Source: Apilactobacillus apisilvae
Lineage (GTDB): Bacteria > Bacillota > Bacilli > Lactobacillales > Lactobacillaceae
DNA length: 64,000 bases
Direction of reading: 5' to 3'
NCBI RefSeq assembly: GCF_023380225.1
Contig: NZ_CP093362.1
Coordinates: forward strand, 372,001-436,000
Shown here piece after piece: positions 56,137-64,000 of the stretch. Positions within the stretch are counted from its first letter, which is position 1. Each line of letters opens with the position of its first letter. The position numbers and the translations under genes were made by a program. A model generated the notes under the pieces. That model was not told where the DNA came from, did no database searches, and worked only from the letters and a program-made list of their open reading frames with translations.

Positions 56137-57444
56137 TTATTTACGTTTTCTAGTAATTAATTTTATTGGTGTTCCAGAAAAATCAAAATAATTTCTAATT
56201 TGATTTTCTAAATATCTAGAGTATGAAAAATGCATCAATTCTTCATCATTAACAAAAACAACAATTGTAGGCGGCTCTGTTCTGATTTGAGTAGCATAAT
56301 AAATTCTAAGTTTTCTACCTTTAATACTTGGTGTTGGAGTCATAGCAATAGCATCCATAATAACATCGTTTAAATTAGAAGATGAAATTCGCTTAGAATG
56401 GTTATCATTTACCTTTTTAATTAATGATGGTAATTGAGATAATCTTTGCTTTGTAAGTGCTGAAACAAACAAAATAGGTGCATAAGATAGATATTGAAAC
56501 TGAGTTCTAATACCTGCTTCAAATTCACGTTGAGTAGAACTAGTTTTCTTTAAAGTATCCCACTTATTTACAACAATAATAACACCTTTACCGCCTTCAT
56601 GTGCATATCCAGCAATTCTTTTATCTTGTTCACGAATACCTTCTTCTGCATTCAAAACAATTAAGGCAACATCACTATTATCAATTGAGTGCATTGCTCG
56701 CATTACAGAATAACGTTCAGTATTTTCATAAACTTTACCACGTTTTCTTAGTCCAGCAGTGTCTACCATCGTATAATCTTGTCCATTTTGTGTAAATTTA
56801 GTATTAATAGCATCTCTGGTTGTTCCTGCAACATTTGAAACAATTACACGTTTTTCACCAAGAATCGCATTTACTAATGATGATTTTCCTACATTAGGAC
56901 GGCCTATTAAACTAAATTTAATACTATCATCATCGTTATTATCAGTTTTTTCGGAAAAGTTCTTGATAACTTCATCCAGTAAATCACCTAATCCTAAACC
57001 ATGAGCTCCAGAAATAGGATATGGATCACCAAAACCTAGTGAATAAAAATCATATATATCAGCACGGCTTTCAAAATTATCCACTTTATTTACTGCTAAA
57101 ATAACTGGTTTATTGGTCCTATATAAAATTCTTGCAACATTATCATCAGCATTAGTAATTCCTTCTTTACCATTAACCATAAATACGATTACATCAGCTT
57201 CATCAATTGCAATCTCAGCTTGAGCAGTAATTTGCTTAACAAATGGTTGGTCATTCATTTCAATACCACCAGTATCAATCATACTGAATTCATGGCCTAA
57301 CCATTCTCCATGTGAATAAATTCGATCTCTTGTAACTCCGGGTGTATCTTCAACAATTGAAATACGTTCACCGGCAATTCGATTAAAAATTGTAGACTTC
57401 CCTACATTAGGACGCCCAACAATCGCGACAACGGGTAATCCCAT
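56137..57444 (-). CDS. der: ribosome-associated GTPase Der (EngA)
   Basis: 435 residues, two tandem G domains: G1 motifs [13 protein letters not shown] and [14 protein letters not shown]3 DTGG and DTAGL; G4 NKVD and NKWD. A C-terminal KH-like domain follows (about 350-435). It acts in 50S maturation. Confidence 0.97.
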   Translation of the reverse strand: MGLPVVAIVGRPNVGKSTIFNRIAGERISIVEDTPGVTRDRIYSHGEWLGHEFSMIDTGGIEMNDQPFVKQITAQAEIAIDEADVIVFMVNGKEGITNADDNVARILYRTNKPVILAVNKVDNFESRADIYDFYSLGFGDPYPISGAHGLGLGDLLDEVIKNFSEKTDNNDDDSIKFSLIGRPNVGKSSLVNAILGEKRVIVSNVAGTTRDAINTKFTQNGQDYTMVDTAGLRKRGKVYENTERYSVMRAMHSIDNSDVALIVLNAEEGIREQDKRIAGYAHEGGKGVIIVVNKWDTLKKTSSTQREFEAGIRTQFQYLSYAPILFVSALTKQRLSQLPSLIKKVNDNHSKRISSSNLNDVIMDAIAMTPTPSIKGRKLRIYYATQIRTEPPTIVVFVNDEELMHFSYSRYLENQIRNYFDFSGTPIKLITRKRK

Positions 57445-57471
57445 TGGATGTCACCCTTTCCATTAATTAAT

Positions 57472-57507
57472 AAAAAAATATCCTTCATAAAATTGAAGGA
57501 TATTTTT
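57472..57507 (-). terminator. terminator after the rpsA-like gene
   Basis: Arms AAAAATATCCTTCA and TGAAGGATATTTTT, beyond the stop codon. Confidence 0.8.
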
Positions 57508-57522
57508 AAAGATTATAAAATA

Positions 57523-58740
57523 TTATTGATTATCTTTGTCTAATCCTTTACCTAAAATGTCACCTAAAGTAAATCCATTTTCTTCTTCAGGAGCATTTTC
57601 AGTAGAATTATCAGAAACCTTAGCATTTTCCTTTGAAGAATCATCACCATTTTCAGGTGCTGGTTCAAGTGCTCTCATTGATAAAGCTAAACGATGATTT
57701 TCTGGTTGAACATCAAGAACTTTAGCTTTAACAGTTTGACCAACTTTCAATACATCAGAAGGTGTATTAACATGTTCATGAGAAATTTGTGAAATATGAA
57801 TTAATCCTTCAACACCAGGAATAACTTCAGCAAAAGCACCAAAGTCAACTAAACGTTTAATAGTAACTTCAACAATGCTACCTACTGGAGCTTTTTCTTC
57901 AATTTCATCCCATGGTTGTGGCATAGTTTGCTTAATTGATAATGAGATACGACCTTTTTCTTGATCTAAAGCAATAACCTTAACTTTAACATCTTGGCCA
58001 TTCTTTAGAACATCTGAAGGTTTGTTTACACGTTCATATGAAATTTCTGAAACGTGAACTAATCCATCAATACCACCTAAGTCAACAAAGGCACCAAAGT
58101 TAGTCATACGTGCAACTTTACCTTCAACGATGTCTCCAACGTTTAACTTGCCCATAACTTCTTCAAGCGCTTTTGCTTGTTTTTGTTCCATAACATCACT
58201 ATGTGATAGAACTAAACGGTTCTTTTCTGGAATGATTTCAACAATTTTACATTCAAATTGTTGACCATCATATTGATTTAAGTTTCTTACAAAATGATTA
58301 GTAATCATTGAAGCAGGAATAAATCCGCGAACACCAGCATCAACAACTAATCCACCACGAACTGCATTTTTAACAGTTACATTGATAGTTTCGTCATTCT
58401 TAGATTTTTCTTGTAATTCATCCCAAACTTTACGTTCTTGTAGACGACGAACTGAAAGCAAGAAGCTTCCACCTTCTTTATCGTCACCAATTCTGGAGAT
58501 AACAACAAATTTACCCTTATCTCCAACTTTGTATTGTGATTCTGAGTCATCGTTTGATGATGCAATTTCGTGACGAGGAACAACACCTTCGACACCTGCA
58601 TTATCAATTCCAATAATTAATTGATGATCACTATCAATAGATAAAACTTCACCACTAACTACATCATTAATATTGACTTGGTCGACACTATCCAAGGCTT
58701 CTAATAAATCTTTATTTGTTTTTTCATCTGATTCACTCAT
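57523..58740 (-). CDS. ribosomal protein S1-like protein with four S1 domains
   Basis: 405 residues, four S1 motifs beginning near residues 23, 110, 195 and 280 (for example VGDIVEGKVARMTNFGAFVDLGG, GSIVEVTIKRLVDFGAFAE, shown in parts). The C-terminal tail is acidic and polar. In Gram-positives it is the YpfD-type S1, bound to mRNA or ribosomes. It follows cmk, the conserved order. Confidence 0.94.
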   Translation of the reverse strand: MSESDEKTNKDLLEALDSVDQVNINDVVSGEVLSIDSDHQLIIGIDNAGVEGVVPRHEIASSNDDSESQYKVGDKGKFVVISRIGDDKEGGSFLLSVRRLQERKVWDELQEKSKNDETINVTVKNAVRGGLVVDAGVRGFIPASMITNHFVRNLNQYDGQQFECKIVEIIPEKNRLVLSHSDVMEQKQAKALEEVMGKLNVGDIVEGKVARMTNFGAFVDLGGIDGLVHVSEISYERVNKPSDVLKNGQDVKVKVIALDQEKGRISLSIKQTMPQPWDEIEEKAPVGSIVEVTIKRLVDFGAFAEVIPGVEGLIHISQISHEHVNTPSDVLKVGQTVKAKVLDVQPENHRLALSMRALEPAPENGDDSSKENAKVSDNSTENAPEEENGFTLGDILGKGLDKDNQ

Positions 58741-58817
58741 CTGACAATTCCTCCTTGAGACAACTATATCTCATATTTTAGACTAACTTTTATAGAAAAT
58801 CTAGTTATATGACTAAG

Positions 58818-59492
58818 TTATCCGTTATTTTTAATTATTTTAGATATTTCATCTACCACATCTTGAATTGACATTGAAGTCGTATCAATTTCAATTGCAT
58901 CATCAGCCTTTAACAATGGTGATATCTTACGATGTGAATCTTTATAATCACGTTCTTCAATATCATGTTTTAATTGTTCCAATGGAACATGAATATCTTT
59001 TTCTGCGTTATCTTTAAAACGACGTTCGGCTCTTTCTTTAACACTAGCGATCAAGAAAATCTTAATTTCAGCATTAGGCAAAACAGTGGTACCAATATCT
59101 CTACCATCCATAACTATTCCACCATTGCTAGCAATTGCTTGTTGTCTTTTAACTAAATCAGATCTAACACCACTTAAAGATGCAATTTCAGAAACTGAAT
59201 TAGTAACATCTTCTTGACGAATATCATTAGTCACTTCTTGACCATCTAAGAAAACCTTTTGTTGATTTTCATTTGGTTCAAAAGAAATATTTGTGTTTTT
59301 TAGCATTTCTACAATTATTCGTTCATCACTTAAATTATAGCCTAATCGCATTGCTTTTAATGCAATTGATCGATACATTGCACCGGTATCACAATAGATG
59401 TATGAAAATTCATTAGCAATTAACTTAGCAACCGTACTTTTACCAGCAGATGCCGGTCCATCGATTGCAACCTGTAATTTATTATTACTCAT
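58818..59492 (-). CDS. cmk: cytidylate kinase
   Basis: 224 residues. P-loop [51 protein letters not shown], and the ERD-Y--S-R-I-PL segment. It phosphorylates CMP and dCMP. In a strain with eroded pyrimidine synthesis it matters for salvage. AATATTAAATG start context is weak in binding site but the ATG fits the family. Confidence 0.96.
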   Translation of the reverse strand: MSNNKLQVAIDGPASAGKSTVAKLIANEFSYIYCDTGAMYRSIALKAMRLGYNLSDERIIVEMLKNTNISFEPNENQQKVFLDGQEVTNDIRQEDVTNSVSEIASLSGVRSDLVKRQQAIASNGGIVMDGRDIGTTVLPNAEIKIFLIASVKERAERRFKDNAEKDIHVPLEQLKHDIEERDYKDSHRKISPLLKADDAIEIDTTSMSIQDVVDEISKIIKNNG

Positions 59493-59512
59493 TTAATATT
59501 CCCCAATCAGTA

Positions 59513-60100
59513 TTATCTAACTCTAATTTTTTGATTAACTGAAACAGTATCACTAGTTAAACCATTCAGACGTTTTAATTGATCAACAGTCATACCACTA
59601 TTTTGAGCAATTCTATATAAATCGTTTTCACCATTTTGTCCAACCACAGCATAATTTCTATTGTTAGAATTATCACTATTTGAAGATGAATTTGATTCAC
59701 TTACAGAAGATGAACTGTTATCGGAACTAGCAGAACTAGATGAGCTAACACTATCATCTGAGGATGATTTAGAAGATGAACTCATGCTTTTACTAGATTG
59801 ATCATTACTACTAATAGCAGTTGAATCCGAATTAGAGCTACTAGATTTACTATTTTTAGTATTTTTATCAGATTGCTTATGTTTACTGTTAGATTTTACC
59901 ATACTTGATGATGAACTTGAAGATTCGTTACTACCACCGTTGCTGGGATTACTAATCATTCCAAAAACTAATGTACACAATCCAATAACAACTATTAAAG
60001 TTATTAAAATAATCGCAATAATTTTATGGCTACGACTTTTTTTTCTTAATTCAATTCTAGATAACTTAGAAGATGAATTTTCATTGTCATTATTATTCAA
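59513..60100 (-). CDS. anchored LysM protein with a serine-rich linker, TTG start
   Basis: 195 residues: a basic cytosolic start (KLSRIELRKKSRSHK), one membrane segment (about 26-48), a low-complexity linker (about 53-145) mostly Ser/Asn/Asp/Lys, and a C-terminal LysM domain (about 150-195; YAVVGQNGENDLYRIAQNSG, NQKIRVR) that binds peptidoglycan. The TTG at 60100 has GGAGGG upstream. Probably spans the wall; the YpbE-like gene between cmk and recQ. Confidence 0.85.
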   Translation of the reverse strand: MNNNDNENSSSKLSRIELRKKSRSHKIIAIILITLIVVIGLCTLVFGMISNPSNGGSNESSSSSSSMVKSNSKHKQSDKNTKNSKSSSSNSDSTAISSNDQSSKSMSSSSKSSSDDSVSSSSSASSDNSSSSVSESNSSSNSDNSNNRNYAVVGQNGENDLYRIAQNSGMTVDQLKRLNGLTSDTVSVNQKIRVR

Positions 60101-60140
60101 AATAATAACCCTCCTACATATTAATAAATTTAATTATACA

Positions 60141-61583
60141 TTAATTTAATGGCTTATTAAAAAGAGAATCAATAATTTGATGCCAATTTTTTATATAATT
60201 ATCTTTTTTATAATCATGTTGATTGAGCAATTCAGAGTCATCTAAAATCGTCTCATTACCATCGCAACATTTATCATCATGATTATCAAAAGACTCATTA
60301 AAATAAGATAATAATTTATTTCTTCGACAACTATGGTTATCGACATAATCTATCATAGCATTTAAATTATTATTTTGTTCAAATGATCTTAATTTAAAAA
60401 CATTCTTTGTTTCATCCAAACTGTAATGATGATCATAGTAATATTTTAATAAGTCTAGCTTATCTTCAACAGTATTTTTTAAAGATTGATAATTATCATA
60501 ATAAAAACTAACCATACTATCATCTGGAATATTATTTATTAATAAATTATATTGAAGAGTTTCATCATTATCTTGATATAAAATTATAGCAATACTCGAA
60601 AGGCCATCTCTACCAGCACGACCAATTTCCTGAATATAAGATTCGATATTAGAAGGCATGTGGTAATGAATGACATATCTTATATCATTTTTATCAATTC
60701 CCATGCCAAAAGCACTAGTTGCACAAATAAGATCTAAATGGTTATTCATAAACTGATGTTGAATTCGATAACGATTTTCGCTATCTAAATCAGAATGATA
60801 AGCTTCGACATTCAAATTAGTTTTAACTTTAAGTAAGTTAGTAATCTTATTAGCAATTTTTTTACTGGAAAAATAAATAATTCCTGGACTTTTAAACTTA
60901 TTGACTAAAGACAAAAGCTTATTATTCTTATCCTCTTTATCATCACAATACTTAACTGACAACATGATATTGGAACGATTTACAGACTTAGTAACAAATT
61001 TCACATTAGAAAGATTCAGTATATTAATAATTGAACTTCTATCTTTGCTAGAAGCTGTAGCGGTTAACATCAAAATTTGTGGAAAATTCAAATAATTAAT
61101 AACATTTTTCAAATTTAAATAATCCGGTCTAAAATCAGGCCCCCATTGGATAATACAATGAACTTCGTCAATAACAAAAAGGCCTAAATCAATATTTTTA
61201 AAAGATTTAATGACATCTTCTTGTGATAACATCTCAGGAGAAATGTAGATATAATTATATTTATTTAAATTATTTAGAACTTTTTTCTTTTCGTTAAAAT
61301 TTAAATTAGAAGTTAAAGCAATAGTCTTTTTTTCGCCTAAATAACGCATCCGATCAACTTGATCTTGCATTAAAGAAATTAATGGTGAAACAATTACAAT
61401 TGGTTTATTAATTAATTTTCCAAAGAATTGATATATCAAGGTTTTACCGGTTCCAGTTGGTAAAACTCCAAAAACATTTCTTCCAAGATTCAAATATTTT
61501 AATATTTCTAATTGACCTGGGCGAAAATCTGTAAATCCAAACCAATAATATAACTTTTCTTGTAAAGATAAATCACTATTCAA
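60141..61583 (-). CDS. RecQ-family DNA helicase (RecS-like)
   Basis: 480 residues, TTG start with AAGGAG upstream. Helicase motifs: PTGTGKTLIYQ (Walker A), SPLISLMQDQV, DEVHCIIQWG (DEVH), LTATAS, IQEIGRAGRDG (motif VI). No HRDC domain is seen; a Cys cluster (CRRNKLL...CC) near 420-455 is probably the zinc site. Two bases from ypbB, its usual partner. Confidence 0.92.
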   Translation of the reverse strand: MNSDLSLQEKLYYWFGFTDFRPGQLEILKYLNLGRNVFGVLPTGTGKTLIYQFFGKLINKPIVIVSPLISLMQDQVDRMRYLGEKKTIALTSNLNFNEKKKVLNNLNKYNYIYISPEMLSQEDVIKSFKNIDLGLFVIDEVHCIIQWGPDFRPDYLNLKNVINYLNFPQILMLTATASSKDRSSIINILNLSNVKFVTKSVNRSNIMLSVKYCDDKEDKNNKLLSLVNKFKSPGIIYFSSKKIANKITNLLKVKTNLNVEAYHSDLDSENRYRIQHQFMNNHLDLICATSAFGMGIDKNDIRYVIHYHMPSNIESYIQEIGRAGRDGLSSIAIILYQDNDETLQYNLLINNIPDDSMVSFYYDNYQSLKNTVEDKLDLLKYYYDHHYSLDETKNVFKLRSFEQNNNLNAMIDYVDNHSCRRNKLLSYFNESFDNHDDKCCDGNETILDDSELLNQHDYKKDNYIKNWHQIIDSLFNKPLN

Positions 61584-61585
61584 AA

Positions 61586-62605
61586 CTACTTACTCCTTAA
61601 TATTTGATATAACCTAAATGCAAAAAAATCTATTTTCCCCTTAACTTTAATAAATTGCCAATCGTCTACCAAAATGCCATGGTAAGTAAAATTCAATAAT
61701 TTAATATCTTCATTACTTAACAACTTCGTGTATGGAAACTGTTCTTTACTTAAAATAATTGCATTTTCTAACAAATGTTCTTTTACGGTTGAAATTTTTA
61801 TGTTATTTTGATTACTAATATATGACAATGAGTAGTCTTCATTAAAATATTTTAAAGTGTTATTAGCACTATTGCTAATTCTACTTTTCACAATATTTTT
61901 TAAAAGGAATTTACTAAGTCCGTCTTTTCGTATACTAATAAATTTTATTAATAAAATCCATAAATCATATTTAATGAAATAGGTTTCAACTAAAGAAATT
62001 TGATAATGACTTTTTAATTGATCATCAGTTAATCCATAATTATCGTGACCTATCAATAAATTGGCAAAAAGATTGGCTTTATCTTCATCAACAGATTGTA
62101 AAAATTGTGTTATCAATTTATAGATGAATTCAACAATGTGTTGCTGCTTAAAATCATGAAAAAAACTTTTTATTAAATTAGTATTTTCAAAATTAGTTTG
62201 CAATGGATAGTAATTAACATTTTGATAACTATACTCAGAAATAACTTGAATTAATAATAAAAAACGTTCTTGAAAAGTAAAAACATCGTAATAATATTGA
62301 CTAGATAATTCTTTGGGAAAATAAAAGGATTCAATAATAGAATCCTTTTTAGCATTACCCTTTTTAGTTAATAGAAATTGATATTTATCATAATTTTTAA
62401 CATAGCCATCATGAATTAAAGAATTAACAGTTTTTTCACTATCAATATTAATTCCCTTAAAGATTCCAGAATATTTCAATAGTCCATATTGATTACCCCA
62501 AAACAAAGTGGAAACTGTTTTTTTACCCATAAGAAGGTTATCAATAAGTTTTGTTCTTCTAGGCTGACTAATGGATAACAAAACAATCATTAAATCATCA
62601 TTCAT
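61586..62605 (-). CDS. YpbB-family helix-turn-helix protein
   Basis: 339 residues from the ATG at 62605; an in-frame ATG at 62623 also exists but would overlap ribU more. A C-terminal helix-turn-helix is plausible (YSLSYISNQNNIKISTVKEHLL). The family is found directly before recQ/recS in Firmicutes and its role is unknown. Overlaps the ribU end by 8 bases. Confidence 0.8.
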   Translation of the reverse strand: MNDDLMIVLLSISQPRRTKLIDNLLMGKKTVSTLFWGNQYGLLKYSGIFKGINIDSEKTVNSLIHDGYVKNYDKYQFLLTKKGNAKKDSIIESFYFPKELSSQYYYDVFTFQERFLLLIQVISEYSYQNVNYYPLQTNFENTNLIKSFFHDFKQQHIVEFIYKLITQFLQSVDEDKANLFANLLIGHDNYGLTDDQLKSHYQISLVETYFIKYDLWILLIKFISIRKDGLSKFLLKNIVKSRISNSANNTLKYFNEDYSLSYISNQNNIKISTVKEHLLENAIILSKEQFPYTKLLSNEDIKLLNFTYHGILVDDWQFIKVKGKIDFFAFRLYQILRSK

Positions 62606-63182
62606 TTGAATTATTATCTCCATATCTAAACCAAGATTTTCTACGACTAAAAATTAAAACAAAAATAACTCCAATGAAAATACCTTTAATAATATTAAAT
62701 GGAACAACTGCATATAATATAGAATTTACAAGACTAAAGTTCAATTGAAATCCAGCAAGTTGTACATAAAGTGGTGTAATTATAAAGTAATTTGCTAAAC
62801 TCATTATAACTGTTAAACAAATTGTTTCTATAATAATCATTAAAGGATACTTAAATTTACCTTTAATGATTTTATTTACTAAAGCAATTGAAAATACAAT
62901 GGTTAAACTAGCTAATAGTAACGATGAGATCCCAATTAAATTAATAATTGATGGCCCTGTAAAAACAAAGTATAGAAATGCTCTCATCAAAGCTACAATT
63001 ACACCACTACTAGTAGATAGTAAAATTGCAGCCAACAAAATTGGAATATCACCAAAATCCAGCTTCATATATGGTGCAATTGGAATAATCGAAATTGACA
63101 GATAAGAAAGCAAATAAGCTAAACCACTTAAAACCGATATCTGAATAATTCGTTGTAAATTAAAACCTTTTCTACTAGACAT
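62598..63182 (-). CDS. ribU: riboflavin ECF transporter S component
   Basis: 194 residues with six membrane segments. PYMKLDFGDIPILLAAILL is the characteristic RibU stretch, and an FMN riboswitch plus terminator lie upstream. It is the riboflavin-binding subunit that joins a shared ECF energising module. The ATG at 63182 has GGAGGT upstream; the open frame reaches 63314 but through the terminator. Confidence 0.93.
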   Translation of the reverse strand: MSSRKGFNLQRIIQISVLSGLAYLLSYLSISIIPIAPYMKLDFGDIPILLAAILLSTSSGVIVALMRAFLYFVFTGPSIINLIGISSLLLASLTIVFSIALVNKIIKGKFKYPLMIIIETICLTVIMSLANYFIITPLYVQLAGFQLNFSLVNSILYAVVPFNIIKGIFIGVIFVLIFSRRKSWFRYGDNNSNE

Positions 63183-63212
63183 AAAACATACCTCCGCTTT
63201 GCGGATTATCTT

Positions 63213-63248
63213 CAAAAAAGGCCCTGTTATATTTAACAGGGCCTTTTT
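63213..63248 (-). terminator. riboswitch-controlled terminator upstream of ribU
   Basis: On the minus strand, AAAAAGGCCCTGTTA pairs with TAACAGGGCC followed by TTTTTT, a strong intrinsic terminator between aptamer and gene, so control is probably by transcription attenuation. Confidence 0.88.
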
Positions 63249-63263
63249 ACACACTAAAAGCAG

Positions 63264-63375
63264 ATCTTCTTTATACCAGACTATACTGTCGGCTTTGGAA
63301 TTTAACCAAATCAACTATCATGAGATAGGTAGCGGGCTATACCGCCGGTCGGGAATTCAACCCTGCCCTGAAGAT
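63264..63375 (-). promoter_or_regulatory. FMN riboswitch (RFN element)
   Basis: On the minus strand the conserved FMN aptamer elements follow in order: ATCTTC (P1), GGGCAGGGTTGAATTCCCGA, CCGGCGGTATAGCCCGC, GATTTGGTTAAATTCCAAA, GCCGACAGTATAGTCTGG, and a closing GAAGAT. FMN binding is expected to lower ribU expression. Confidence 0.95.
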
Positions 63376-63429
63376 AAACCATCATTATTTTATTATTAGT
63401 ACCTTAACAGATCATTAAAATAAAAACAA

Positions 63430-64000
63430 TCATTTGTGCTTGTTATCAGTAATTTCATATAATTTTTCAACTTCATATTTTTTTAAGGGCCTAAATTCTC
63501 CTGATTGAAGGCCTCTCAAGTTTAAAAATGCATATGATTCACGCTTTAACTTTTGCACTGGATGTTTAATGGCCTTAAATAAATTTTTAACTTCATGATT
63601 TTTACCTTCATGAATAGTTAACTGCACAACCGAAGTTTTTTTCTTAGGATCAGTTTCTAAAACATTAGTTTTAGCTGGACTAGTTTTTTTACCATTAATT
63701 TTAATTCCTAGTCTTAACTGCTTAAGCTCATCATTAGTTGGAATACCTTCTACTTTAGCTACATATGTTTTTTCTACTTCATATTTTGGATGGGTTAAAC
63801 GATTGTCTAATTCACCATCATTAGTTAATAAAATAAGACCTGAGGTATCGTAATCTAAACGACCAACTGGATAAATTCTTTCAGGAATACCTTCAAAAAA
63901 ATCCACAACTGTCTTACGTTTCTTTTCATCTGAAGCCGAAGAAATAATTCTTCTAGGCTTATATAAAAGAAAATATACTTTTCTTTCTTTTCCAATTGGC
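63430..64000 (-). CDS. RluB-type pseudouridine synthase (5' end beyond the window)
   Basis: The frame is open past position 64000; 190 residues are visible. KVYFLLYKPRRIISS, GRLDYDTSGLILLTNDG with the catalytic Asp, and EGKNHEVKNLFKAI are the RsuA/RluB family motifs. The N-terminal S4 domain would lie outside the window. It modifies 23S rRNA. Transcribed ahead of ribU but separated by the FMN riboswitch promoter region. Confidence 0.92.
   Translation of the reverse strand, partial: PIGKERKVYFLLYKPRRIISSASDEKKRKTVVDFFEGIPERIYPVGRLDYDTSGLILLTNDGELDNRLTHPKYEVEKTYVAKVEGIPTNDELKQLRLGIKINGKKTSPAKTNVLETDPKKKTSVVQLTIHEGKNHEVKNLFKAIKHPVQKLKRESYAFLNLRGLQSGEFRPLKKYEVEKLYEITDNKHK

Noticed and set aside
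1..64000. CRISPR array, prophage or rRNA operon
   Set aside because: No regularly spaced repeats, no phage structural genes and no rRNA-like stretches were seen.

Overview
The window looks like a chromosomal segment of a low-GC, AT-rich Gram-positive bacterium of the Lactobacillaceae, probably a heterofermentative type with a reduced genome (Apilactobacillus/Fructilactobacillus-like). This placement is an inference from gene order, from LAB-style regulation (purine operon PurBox, THF and FMN riboswitches on ECF vitamin transporters), and from hxlAB. No rRNA, intact tRNA or CRISPR array was seen.

Layout. 1-7.2 kb, plus strand: end of an unknown gene, fhs, lspA, rluD, pyrR, then a carA-carB pair that keeps full reading frames but has lost the catalytic residues of carbamoyl-phosphate synthetase. 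7.3-12.5 kb: rqcH (minus), then degV, a THF-riboswitch-controlled folT, a glutathione peroxidase and a membrane-anchored GH20 hexosaminidase (plus). 12.5-18.75 kb is the accessory part: a 1.2 kb tract of small or decayed membrane ORFs, the ribulose-monophosphate pair hxlA-hxlB, a divergent membrane-protein/XRE-regulator module with operator-like repeats and a frameshifted regulator, an anchored orphan protein, and an IS3-family element nested in the scar of another IS3-family element. 18.75-30.3 kb, minus strand: the purine operon purEKCSQLFMNHD behind a PurBox promoter. 30.3-34 kb, minus: a YdjM-like hydrolase, msrA, msrB, ppaC and a LysR regulator. 34.1-38.6 kb: parC/parE with a LexA-like operator, then plsY on the plus strand. 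39.5-64 kb, mostly minus: core housekeeping genes (aldose-epimerase-like, xerC, topA, dprA, rnhB, rbgA, yozE, ypmS, SGNH hydrolase, degV, folA, thyA, ABC-F, cca, a recombinase-like plus-strand gene, TPR protein, hup, der, rpsA-like, cmk, LysM protein, recQ, ypbB, FMN-riboswitch ribU, and rluB running off the end).

Together: folate/one-carbon metabolism is a theme (fhs, folT, folA, thyA, purH and purN are folate-linked), purine synthesis is complete from purE to purD except for genes not in this window (purB, prs), while pyrimidine synthesis appears eroded, with pyrR plus a catalytically dead-looking carAB and no other pyr genes here.

The most notable points are the inactive but intact CarAB pair, repeated evidence for non-canonical AUU start codons (rluD, the SGNH hydrolase, and both members of the divergent accessory module), the A-run frameshift in the XRE regulator, a tRNA-like T-arm between purH and purD, and the nested insertion sequences whose terminus supplies the purD stop codon.
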